Assembly: GCA_965230335.1 (NCBI GenBank)
Contig: CBDDKS010000006.1
Coordinates: forward strand, 1,488,001-1,552,000
Reading direction: 5' to 3'
Length of the DNA stretch: 64,000 nt
DNA from: CBDDKS01 sp965230335
GTDB taxonomy: Bacteria; Pseudomonadota; Gammaproteobacteria; Enterobacterales; Kangiellaceae
Positions within the stretch are counted from its first letter, which is position 1; each line of letters opens with the position of its first letter. This document shows positions 1 to 6,937 of the stretch, one piece after another. The translations under genes were made by a program, and so were the position numbers. Below the pieces are notes generated by a model. That model was not told the origin of the DNA. It ran no database searches and was given only the letters and a program-made list of their open reading frames with translations.

Positions 1-201
1 AACAAGATACCAGGATTGATTATCTTCCGGTGCCTGAACCAAAGCAATCGGTTGAGAAAAGTTGAGATTGTTAAATACAGGCTGTAATACCAATTCACCA
101 TTATTTTTCTTAGGTAATGATGGACTATTCGAGTTACCACAAGAGCCTATTAATAAACAAAAAAACAATACTTTAAATCTATTTAAATACATTTTTTTCA
201 T
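1..201 (-). CDS. Lipoprotein, PQQ-type sugar dehydrogenase-like (3' end beyond window)
   Basis: The first 67 codons are visible, read on the minus strand from an ATG at 199-201; the rest lies outside the window. A short basic start and hydrophobic stretch lead to a lipobox LIGSC at about residues 17-21, so the mature protein is probably a lipidated envelope protein. After a Ser/Asn-rich linker comes GELVLQPVFNNLNFSQP followed by ALVQAPEDNQSWYLV. This resembles the first blade of soluble glucose/sorbosone dehydrogenases (GSDH, PQQ-dependent beta-propellers). The lipoprotein call rests on the sequence; the enzyme family is a resemblance from one blade only. The gene lies 40 bp downstream of glyS on the same strand and could be co-transcribed. 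Confidence 0.55.
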   Translation of the reverse strand, partial: MKKMYLNRFKVLFFCLLIGSCGNSNSPSLPKKNNGELVLQPVFNNLNFSQPIALVQAPEDNQSWYLV

Positions 202-241
202 AGGCTATGCTCTCATAAATTCATACAGAATATTTCAATAT

Positions 242-2344
242 CTATTTTTGTAACAATGAAATATCAGCTACCAATAAAAATAATTGCCGTAACTGATACA
301 ATAATGCCAAACGATTATGTTTTATTTCAAGGTTATCTGTATTCACCATTACTTTATCAAAAAAAGCATCTACGCTAGGTTTCAATTCGGTTAATGTTGC
401 CAAAGCATTATCATAATGTTTTGAGCGTGAATTCTGCTCAATCATTTCTTTACGTTGTTCCAAATCATTAAAAAGATTCTTTTCTTCTGTTTCTTCAAAT
501 AACGCTTTATTAATGTTCAATTGTTCAACATTAATATCACTTTTCGATAAAATATTGCTGACACGTTTATTGATGGAAGATAAGCTCTCTGAAAGGGGTA
601 ACGTATTAAATGTATCTACTGCCATTAGGCGTTTATGATTATCAAAAGGATTTGTCCCCTTTAACGTATAAACAGAATGAATGACCTGCATAGACACTTT
701 GTTTTCCTGATACCAGGCTTGTCCACGAGCCATGAAAAAATCTAATAATTGTTGCTGTGTTTCTTTAATCAATGGAATCGTTTCACCATCCTGTTTTGGT
801 GTCTCTGTAAAAATGGTAATGGTTTTCTCTATTAAATCAAATAAATCACAATCAATTTCTTTTTCAACTAATATTCGAATTAATCCCAATGCAGCTCGTC
901 TTAAAGCAAAAGGATCTTTTGTACCCGTTGGCATTTGACCAATACCAAAAATACCAACCAGTGTATCCAAACGATTAGCAATAGCCAATGCAATACCTGT
1001 TTGACTTTCGGGTAAACTATCTCCAGAGAATTTAGGCAAATAAACTTCTTTGATTGCAGCAGCAATCTCTTCAGATTCACCATCATTTTTTGCGTAATAA
1101 TATCCCATAATACCTTGTAATTCTGGAAACTCATAAACCATATTGGTCATAAGATCACATTGAAACAGTTTTGCTGCTTTTTCTACATCCTGTTGTTTAC
1201 AACCAATCTCTTGACTAAGTATTTGAGCAATTTTACTGACTCGTAATGCTTTATCCTGCAGGGTACCCAGTTTCTTTTGAAAAATAATGTGACTTAATTT
1301 ATTTTCATAATCACTTAACCGCTGTTTACAATCCGTATCATAAAAGAACTTGGCATCGGCCAAACGTGGACGAATCACACGTTCATTACCTTTTATAATC
1401 GTTTGTGGACAAGTACTGTCAATATTGGAAATAGTAATAAAACAGGGTAATAATTTTTTATGATTATCGACACAATGAAAATATTTTTGATCACTGGACA
1501 TAGTCGCAATTAAAGCTTCTGGTGGTACGCTTAAAAACTCTGAATCAAACTGACCAACCAGAGCAACTGGCCATTCAACTAATGCTGTAACTTCTTCCAA
1601 TAAGTCTTCATCAATAATCACCGTTGCATTTAATTGTTCTGCTGACTGATGCAACTGCTCTCTTATATTGGCTTTTCTTTCTTCAAAACTGACAATAACA
1701 TGATGTTCATGCAACTGTTGTTCATAGGTTGCGGTTGATGTTAATCGGACGGGCTCTTTGACATGAAAACGATGACCTTGTGAAAGATTATCAGAGACAC
1801 AACCTAATATTTGCATTGGTACAACACTATCATCCATTAATACCACCAACCAATGCACAGGTCGAATAAAATGCTGTTCACCGGCTCCCCAGCGCATGGC
1901 GCGTGTGATAGGCAACTTAGATAAAGCCGTATTAATACACTCTGGTAACAATACTTGCGCAGATTTTCCTTTTACCTGTGTTTGTGCTGCCAAACGCATG
2001 CCTTTGGGTGTCTCAATTCGTTTTAATGCATTGACATCAATACCGCACGATTGTGCAAAACCGATTGCAGCAGGTTTTGCTGAACCATCTTCATGAAATG
2101 CTGCTTGCACGGCTGGTCCCAAACGTTCAATATTTTTGTCTTCCTGACAGACTTGTAAATTAAAAATTCGTACAGCTAAACGCCTTGGTGTTGCAAACCA
2201 TTCGCTATCACTATATTTTAAATTAACCTGGTCAATGCTTTTTAACAATTCCTGATGTAATGCTTTAGCCAGTTTAGGTAATAATTTTGGTGGCAATTCT
2301 TCTGTACCAATTTCTAATAAAAAATCTGAGAATTGTTTAGACAT
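242..2344 (-). CDS. glyS: Glycine--tRNA ligase beta subunit
   Basis: Beta chain of the heterotetrameric (alpha2beta2) class II glycyl-tRNA synthetase, which charges tRNA-Gly with glycine in the cytoplasm. The beta chain provides tRNA recognition. The 700 residues match the usual length of about 690. The N-terminus carries the family signature LLEIGTEELPP (residues 9-19), and FATPRRLAVRI follows at about residue 50. The C-terminal third is the helical anticodon-binding (DALR-like) region, with FFDKVMVN near the end. The ATG at 2342-2344 overlaps the TAA stop of glyQ by one base (TAATG), a sign of translational coupling and equal production of both subunits. Confidence 0.97.
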   Translation of the reverse strand: MSKQFSDFLLEIGTEELPPKLLPKLAKALHQELLKSIDQVNLKYSDSEWFATPRRLAVRIFNLQVCQEDKNIERLGPAVQAAFHEDGSAKPAAIGFAQSCGIDVNALKRIETPKGMRLAAQTQVKGKSAQVLLPECINTALSKLPITRAMRWGAGEQHFIRPVHWLVVLMDDSVVPMQILGCVSDNLSQGHRFHVKEPVRLTSTATYEQQLHEHHVIVSFEERKANIREQLHQSAEQLNATVIIDEDLLEEVTALVEWPVALVGQFDSEFLSVPPEALIATMSSDQKYFHCVDNHKKLLPCFITISNIDSTCPQTIIKGNERVIRPRLADAKFFYDTDCKQRLSDYENKLSHIIFQKKLGTLQDKALRVSKIAQILSQEIGCKQQDVEKAAKLFQCDLMTNMVYEFPELQGIMGYYYAKNDGESEEIAAAIKEVYLPKFSGDSLPESQTGIALAIANRLDTLVGIFGIGQMPTGTKDPFALRRAALGLIRILVEKEIDCDLFDLIEKTITIFTETPKQDGETIPLIKETQQQLLDFFMARGQAWYQENKVSMQVIHSVYTLKGTNPFDNHKRLMAVDTFNTLPLSESLSSINKRVSNILSKSDINVEQLNINKALFEETEEKNLFNDLEQRKEMIEQNSRSKHYDNALATLTELKPSVDAFFDKVMVNTDNLEIKHNRLALLYQLRQLFLLVADISLLQK

Positions 2345-3279
2345 TATTCTACTTCCTTAATTTCAGTTGAAGTATCGACAGGTTTCATAGGAAATCCTAA
2401 TTTTTCTCTTGAAGCATAATAGCTTTCTGCAACTGCACGGGATAATGCTCGAACTCTTAAAATATAAGCCTGACGTTCTGTCACTGAAATAGCATGTCTG
2501 GCATCTAACAAATTAAAGGCATGAGACGCTTTTAAAACCATTTCATAAGCCGGTAAAGGCAGATTCTTTTGAATTAATGCCTGACTTTCTTTTTCACAAT
2601 AATCAAAAAACCCCAATAAATAATCTACATTGGCTTCTTCAAAATTATAATGTGACATTTCTACTTCATTTTGATGAAAAACATCTCGATAAAGTACTTT
2701 TCCTTGTGGTCCTTGTGTCCAGATTAAATCATAAATACTGTCGACACCTTGAAGATACATGGCAATACGCTCTAAACCATAAGTAATTTCACCCGTCACG
2801 GGCCGACATTCCAATCCACCGACTTGTTGAAAATAAGTAAATTGTGTCACTTCCATACCGTTAAGCCAGACTTCCCAACCTAACCCCCAGGCACCCAGAG
2901 TGGGCGATTCCCAATTGTCTTCAACAAAACGAATATCGTGTTCTAAAGTATCAATACCCAATTGCTTTAACGAATTCAGATACAGTTCCTGTATATTCAA
3001 AGGCGATGGTTTTAATACCACTTGATATTGATAGTAATGCTGTAGCCGATTGGGGTTATCGCCATAACGACCATCTGTTGGACGTCGGCAGGGTTGAACA
3101 TAAGCCGAACGCCAACTTTCCGGACCAATGGATCGTAAAAAAGTAGCCGGATGAAACGTACCTGCGCCAACTTCCATATCCAGTGGTTGTACAATAACAC
3201 ACCCCTGTTCTCCCCAATAATTCTGCAACCGAATAATCAGTTCTTGAAAGGTTTGAGGAGCATTTTTTATAGCGGTCAA
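2344..3279 (-). CDS. glyQ: Glycine--tRNA ligase alpha subunit
   Basis: Alpha (catalytic) chain of bacterial-type glycyl-tRNA synthetase, which makes glycyl-adenylate and transfers it to tRNA-Gly together with GlyS. The 311 residues are normal for GlyQ. The strongly conserved N-terminal block includes CVIVQPLDMEVGAGTFHP (about residues 27-44) and VQPCRRPTDGRYGDNPNR (motif 2 area), and VTGEITYGLERIAMYLQG lies in the middle. It is the first gene of a glyQ-glyS operon read leftward. The tag gene starts divergently at 3469, and the 189 bp between them must hold both promoters; I could not pick convincing -35/-10 pairs there. Confidence 0.98.
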   Translation of the reverse strand: MTAIKNAPQTFQELIIRLQNYWGEQGCVIVQPLDMEVGAGTFHPATFLRSIGPESWRSAYVQPCRRPTDGRYGDNPNRLQHYYQYQVVLKPSPLNIQELYLNSLKQLGIDTLEHDIRFVEDNWESPTLGAWGLGWEVWLNGMEVTQFTYFQQVGGLECRPVTGEITYGLERIAMYLQGVDSIYDLIWTQGPQGKVLYRDVFHQNEVEMSHYNFEEANVDYLLGFFDYCEKESQALIQKNLPLPAYEMVLKASHAFNLLDARHAISVTERQAYILRVRALSRAVAESYYASREKLGFPMKPVDTSTEIKEVE

Positions 3280-3468
3280 AAGATTAACCTCTCTTACAAC
3301 ATCAATAAGTCAATGGCAGCAATTATATCAGGGCCGGATTAGGCTTCCTATCATTAGGGCGTGTTAAGTTTCTTTTCTCGCAAATTGTTTTACAATTCAA
3401 CTCTTCATAAACCCAGCGTACCATCCGGGTTAAATAAAACTATCCATTTTCAGATAATATGAGTATCC

Positions 3469-4038
3469 ATGATTATGAATCAAACACGATGTGACTGGTG
3501 TGGTGATGATCCTATCTATGTGGATTATCACGATAATGAGTGGGGTGTTCCTGAATATCATTCACAATCTCTTTTTGAGCTTCTTTTGTTGGAAGGCTGT
3601 CAGGCTGGATTAAGCTGGATAACCGTTTTGAAGAAAAGAGAACACTACAGAAAAGTATTCTATCAATTCGATAGTGCAAAAATAGCCGCCATGACCGACA
3701 AACAATTAGAAGCACGTTTGCAGGATCCCGGTATTATTCGCAATCGATTAAAAGTCTTTGGTTTTCGTAAGAATGCGCAAGCCTTTGAAAAACACTTTCC
3801 AAATCCAGAGGATTTTTCTGAATTTATCTGGTCTTTTGTTAATCACAAACCGATAAAGAATAAATGGCGCTCTCTTAAACAGGTTCCTGTTTCAACTCCA
3901 GAAGCAGAGCACATGAGCAAAGCTTTAAAAAAATGTGGCTTTACCTTTGTTGGCCCAACTATTTGCTATGCTTTTATGCAAGCTGCCGGGTTAGTAAATG
4001 ATCACTTAACAAGCTGCTTTCGCTATAATGAAATCTAA
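3469..4038 (+). CDS. tag: DNA-3-methyladenine glycosylase I
   Basis: Base-excision repair enzyme that removes 3-methyladenine from alkylated DNA. The 189 residues fit the family. The zinc-binding snap residues known from E. coli Tag are all present: C8 (in RCDW), H21 (in YHDNEWG), and H179 and C183 (in NDHLTSC). The substrate-pocket block LLLLEGCQAGLSWITVLKKR is at about residues 40-60. An ATG two codons downstream (3475) is an equally possible start. The gene is divergent from glyQ, a neighbourhood also known in other gammaproteobacteria, and hslO follows 27 bp later on the same strand. Confidence 0.96.
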   Translation: MIMNQTRCDWCGDDPIYVDYHDNEWGVPEYHSQSLFELLLLEGCQAGLSWITVLKKREHYRKVFYQFDSAKIAAMTDKQLEARLQDPGIIRNRLKVFGFRKNAQAFEKHFPNPEDFSEFIWSFVNHKPIKNKWRSLKQVPVSTPEAEHMSKALKKCGFTFVGPTICYAFMQAAGLVNDHLTSCFRYNEI

Positions 4039-4065
4039 TTTTTATTTCCAAAAACAGGTATTATC

Positions 4066-4938
4066 ATGACCGATATGACTGATCGTATTATTAAATTTAT
4101 TTTTGAAGATCATGCTGTTCGAGGACATCTTGTTTATTTGTCACCCTGTATTACACAAGCTTTATCATCAATAAACTATCCCGATGCCGCACAACAATTG
4201 TGGATTGAATCGGCATTAGCGACTCAACTACTTTCTGCCACCATAAAATTTGAAGGACAAATCAGCTTGCAGGCAAAGAGTCATGGTCCTATCTCTTTAC
4301 TGGTGACTCAAGTCAGACATGATCACAGTTTTAGAAGCATGCTGCAATCACAGGAAACTCTACCTGATGAACGGGATATTCGGTTATTGATGCCTAATGG
4401 ACGGTTAGGTATTCATATTGAACAAAATAAAGGTCAAAGATATCAGGGTATTGTTCCTTTAGAACGTGCTTCCCTTGCAGCATGTATAGAAGATTATTTT
4501 ACCCAATCTGAACAGCTGAAAACCTGTATTCGACTATATACTCATGGGCAGCAAGGCGTTGGCATTTTACTACAGGCAATGCCTCACGCAGAAGAAGAAC
4601 TCGATTTTTCTTATTTTGAATCTCTGGTTGAAACACTCACCACTAAAGAAGTCATGGCCTTGCCAGCAGAAACCATTTTACATCGTTTATTCCATCAGGA
4701 TCCCCTGAAATATTTTGATCCTATACCCATTGAATACCGCTGTGGCTGTAATCAGCCTTCTCTATTGAGTGCACTTAAAGTCATGTCAAAACAAGAACTT
4801 CTGGAAATCATTCAAGAAGAAGGGAATATTGCTATCCAATGTGAATTTTGCCAGACCCACTATCATTTTGATGCCATAGACATTGAGCAGTTATTTAGTA
4901 AGCCAACCCTTGATCCTGGCTCCAATACAAAGCATTAA
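4066..4938 (+). CDS. hslO: Hsp33 redox-regulated chaperonin
   Basis: Cytoplasmic holdase chaperone switched on by oxidation and heat. It is 290 residues, the usual Hsp33 length. The N-terminal substrate-binding domain includes LLSATIKFEGQISLQAKSHG. The C-terminal zinc redox switch is intact, with C226xC228 (YRCGC) and C259xxC262 (CEFC). These four cysteines hold zinc in the reduced form and make disulfides when oxidised. An AGG ribosome-binding core sits upstream of the chosen ATG. The gene lies 27 bp after tag and is possibly co-transcribed with it. A short palindromic repeat begins 2 bp after the stop codon. Confidence 0.97.
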   Translation: MTDMTDRIIKFIFEDHAVRGHLVYLSPCITQALSSINYPDAAQQLWIESALATQLLSATIKFEGQISLQAKSHGPISLLVTQVRHDHSFRSMLQSQETLPDERDIRLLMPNGRLGIHIEQNKGQRYQGIVPLERASLAACIEDYFTQSEQLKTCIRLYTHGQQGVGILLQAMPHAEEELDFSYFESLVETLTTKEVMALPAETILHRLFHQDPLKYFDPIPIEYRCGCNQPSLLSALKVMSKQELLEIIQEEGNIAIQCEFCQTHYHFDAIDIEQLFSKPTLDPGSNTKH

Positions 4939-4940
4939 AC

Positions 4941-4993
4941 TAGGGCCTATTGATCTTTTATAGGCTAAGCTTGTAAAAGATCAACAGGCTCTA
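4941..4993. repeat. Short palindromic element (mini copy of the TAGGGGCTGTT repeat family)
   Basis: A 53-bp near-palindrome. The left arm is TAGGGCCTATTGATCTTTTA (4941-4960) and the right arm TAAAAGATCAACAGGCTCTA (4974-4993); their outer ends are TA. The arms are close to the ends of the 269-bp element at 25102-25370 and to the short copies at 44083 and 47072. It begins right after hslO, so the RNA hairpin could also act as a transcription barrier. Confidence 0.75.
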
Positions 4994-5006
4994 ACCAAGA
5001 ACTTTC

Positions 5007-5165
5007 CTATTTCTCGAGACAGGCGTATAATTCCGCATCCCAATTACGCGCTTTAAAACAGGCTTTTTGATATTTCTCTGAGCCTTCACTGAACCTGGGA
5101 TAGAAAACGTCCGATACACTCCAATTAATCAGAGAATACGTATGAGATGTTATTTTTTTAATAAC
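5007..5165 (-). pseudogene. Possible gene remnant (3' end) upstream of gcvT
   Basis: The 323-bp gap between hslO and gcvT holds an open minus-strand stretch that ends at a TAG (5007-5009). Its reading is protein-like, including SVSDVFYPRFSEGSEKYQKA and then CFKARNWDAELYACLEK. No ATG, GTG or TTG start is available in frame before an upstream stop, and the stretch next to it is very AT-rich. It looks like the tail of a decayed gene. I do not recognise the family, and a chance open frame cannot be excluded. Confidence 0.25.
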
Positions 5166-5218
5166 AACCGATTATCAAGGTATTTATATTTTTTAACCAT
5201 CTGAAAAATAATATTTTT

Positions 5219-5247
5219 TTGTTTATCCCAACATCAGATGATATAAA
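5219..5247 (+). promoter_or_regulatory. Putative sigma70 promoter of gcvT
   Basis: A TTGTTT -35-like hexamer (5219-5224) and TATAAA (5242-5247) are separated by 17 bp, 30 bp before the preferred gcvT start codon. A 7-bp inverted repeat (CATCTGA 5198-5204, TCAGATG 5234-5240) overlaps it and could be an operator. The match is moderate in AT-rich DNA. No glycine riboswitch fold was visible upstream. Confidence 0.4.
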
Positions 5248-5276
5248 GTCCGATACAAACAATGAGGTGGCTTGAC

Positions 5277-6362
5277 TTGCCGAATATCACTCCCTTTCAT
5301 AAGCAACATATCGAAGCCGGAGCCCGTATGGTGGATTTTGGTGGCTGGGATATGCCAATCAATTACGGCTCTCAAATTGAAGAACATCATGCCGTTCGGG
5401 AAGACGCCGGAATGTTTGATGTTTCACATATGACCATTATTGATATTCATGGCGCTGATGCCAAAGCTTATTTACAACGCCTGTTAACACACGATGTTGC
5501 CAAACTGACACAAACAGGCAGCGCGCTTTATTCTGGAATGTTAAATCACGATGGTGGCATCATTGATGATCTCATCGTTTATTTTTTAAGTGATACGCAA
5601 TACCGTATGGTTGTCAACGCTGCAACTCGAGAAAAAGATCTAAAATGGCTAGAGGAACAAAGCGCATCTTTTGATGTTGAGCTTACCGAACGTAAAACAC
5701 TGGCCATGCTGGCAATACAGGGTCCAAATGCTATTAGCAAAACTCAAAGTGTTTTCTCGACCAATCAGGTTAATGCTACTCAATCATTAAAACCTTTTTC
5801 ATCAGTAGCCAGTGACGATTTTTTCATTGCACGCACAGGTTACACGGGTGAAGATGGCTATGAAATTATTTTGCCTGCCGAACAGGCTGAACACTTTTGG
5901 CAAAAGCTACTGAATGCCAAAGTGCGTCCATGTGGTTTAGGTGCCAGAGACACTCTACGTCTGGAAGCCGGTATGAATCTTTATGGGGCTGACATGGATG
6001 AAAGTGTTTCACCTTTGGTTTCCAACATGGCTTGGACAGTTACCTGGGAACCTTCTGATCGCCAATTTATTGGTCGGGAAGCTCTGGAAACAGAAAAAAA
6101 GAAAGGGGTTGAACAAAAACTGGTTGGTTTAATTTTGGAAAGCAAAGGTGTATTAAGAGCACACCAACCCGTCATTGTGGAAGGTATCGGTGAGGGACAA
6201 ACAACCAGTGGTACCATGTCACCAACCTTGAAAAAAAGTATTGCTTTGGCAAGAGTGCCCAAAGCAACCGGAGATTCAGCCACTGTGGACATTCGAGGCA
6301 AACACTTACCTGTTAAAGTGGTTAAGCCCTGCTTTGTTCGCAAAGGGTCTATCATTGTTTAA
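5277..6362 (+). CDS. gcvT: Aminomethyltransferase (glycine cleavage T protein)
   Basis: T protein of the glycine cleavage system. It transfers the methylene group from aminomethyl-lipoyl-GcvH to tetrahydrofolate, releasing ammonia. From the TTG at 5277 the protein has 361 residues and starts PNITPFHKQHIEAGARMVDF, matching the usual GcvT N-terminus. I prefer this TTG because GAGGTGG (5264-5270) is well placed as its ribosome-binding site. The in-frame ATG at 5262 would add five residues (MRWLD) and has no such site. Family motifs include FGGWDMPINYGSQIEEH near the N-terminus, RTGYTGEDGYE in the middle, and LGARDTLRLEAGMNLYG. gcvH follows 33 bp later. Confidence 0.95.
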   Translation: MPNITPFHKQHIEAGARMVDFGGWDMPINYGSQIEEHHAVREDAGMFDVSHMTIIDIHGADAKAYLQRLLTHDVAKLTQTGSALYSGMLNHDGGIIDDLIVYFLSDTQYRMVVNAATREKDLKWLEEQSASFDVELTERKTLAMLAIQGPNAISKTQSVFSTNQVNATQSLKPFSSVASDDFFIARTGYTGEDGYEIILPAEQAEHFWQKLLNAKVRPCGLGARDTLRLEAGMNLYGADMDESVSPLVSNMAWTVTWEPSDRQFIGREALETEKKKGVEQKLVGLILESKGVLRAHQPVIVEGIGEGQTTSGTMSPTLKKSIALARVPKATGDSATVDIRGKHLPVKVVKPCFVRKGSIIV

Positions 6363-6395
6363 ACATTTACTTAATTATATAAGAGGTATCGTGTC

Positions 6396-6782
6396 ATGAG
6401 TGATGTTCCTTCTGAATTAAAATATGCTACCAGTCATGAGTGGGTTCGCTTAGAAGACGATGGCAGTGTAACTGTTGGTATTTCTGATCATGCCCAAGGC
6501 CTGCTGGGCGACATTGTATTTGTCGAATTACCTGAAGCAGATATGGATGTCGGCTCAGGAGATGAAGTTGCCGTTGTTGAATCAGTCAAAGCAGCTTCTG
6601 ACATTTATGCGCCTTTATCCGGAACCATTGTTGAAATCAATGAAAGCTTATCGGATACACCGGAAATTATTAACTCTGATCCTTATAATGATGGTTGGAT
6701 CTTTCGTATGATGCCTGCTGAAGAAGGTGAACTGGATAATCTTTTGGATGCAGCAGCTTATAACGACGAAATAGCTGAGTAA
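6396..6782 (+). CDS. gcvH: Glycine cleavage system H protein
   Basis: Lipoyl carrier of the glycine cleavage system that shuttles the aminomethyl group between GcvP, GcvT and the L protein. It has 128 residues, the normal length. The lipoylation lysine is K65 in VESVKAASD, in the expected hairpin of the lipoyl domain. GcvH-type features include SHEWVRLEDDGSVTVGISDHA at the N-terminus and the C-terminal ISDPYNDGW-like block (here INSDPYNDGWIFRM). An AGAGGT ribosome-binding site precedes the ATG. A clear hairpin-plus-T-run terminator lies downstream at 6852-6882, so gcvT-gcvH form one unit and gcvP probably has its own transcript or depends on read-through. Confidence 0.97.
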   Translation: MSDVPSELKYATSHEWVRLEDDGSVTVGISDHAQGLLGDIVFVELPEADMDVGSGDEVAVVESVKAASDIYAPLSGTIVEINESLSDTPEIINSDPYNDGWIFRMMPAEEGELDNLLDAAAYNDEIAE

Positions 6783-6851
6783 AAAATTTAAACGCATCTC
6801 ATGTAATTTTCAGAAAACAGCGTTTCCTTTTTTTGAAAAGAAATAGCATCT

Positions 6852-6882
6852 AAGCTCTAACATTTTTATTAGAGCTTTTTTA
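6852..6882 (+). terminator. Rho-independent terminator after gcvH
   Basis: A perfect 9-bp stem (AAGCTCTAA 6852-6860, TTAGAGCTT 6869-6877) encloses an 8-nt loop and is followed at once by a run of T. It separates gcvH from gcvP. Confidence 0.85.
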
Positions 6883-6937
6883 ATTATTAGATTCTAAAAA
6901 TTAAAGAATACATAAAAGACTGAACGAGCGAGACATT

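Noticed and set aside
62..253. Open frame of 63 codons on the plus strand
   Set aside because: It is antisense to the lipoprotein start, which has a clear lipobox; the frame has no family resemblance.
4939..5261. Glycine riboswitch upstream of gcvT
   Set aside because: Known riboswitch core motifs were not visible; the region contains a palindromic repeat and a possible gene remnant instead.
5981..6355. 124-codon frame antisense to gcvT
   Set aside because: Lies wholly inside the conserved gcvT gene and has no recognisable protein features.
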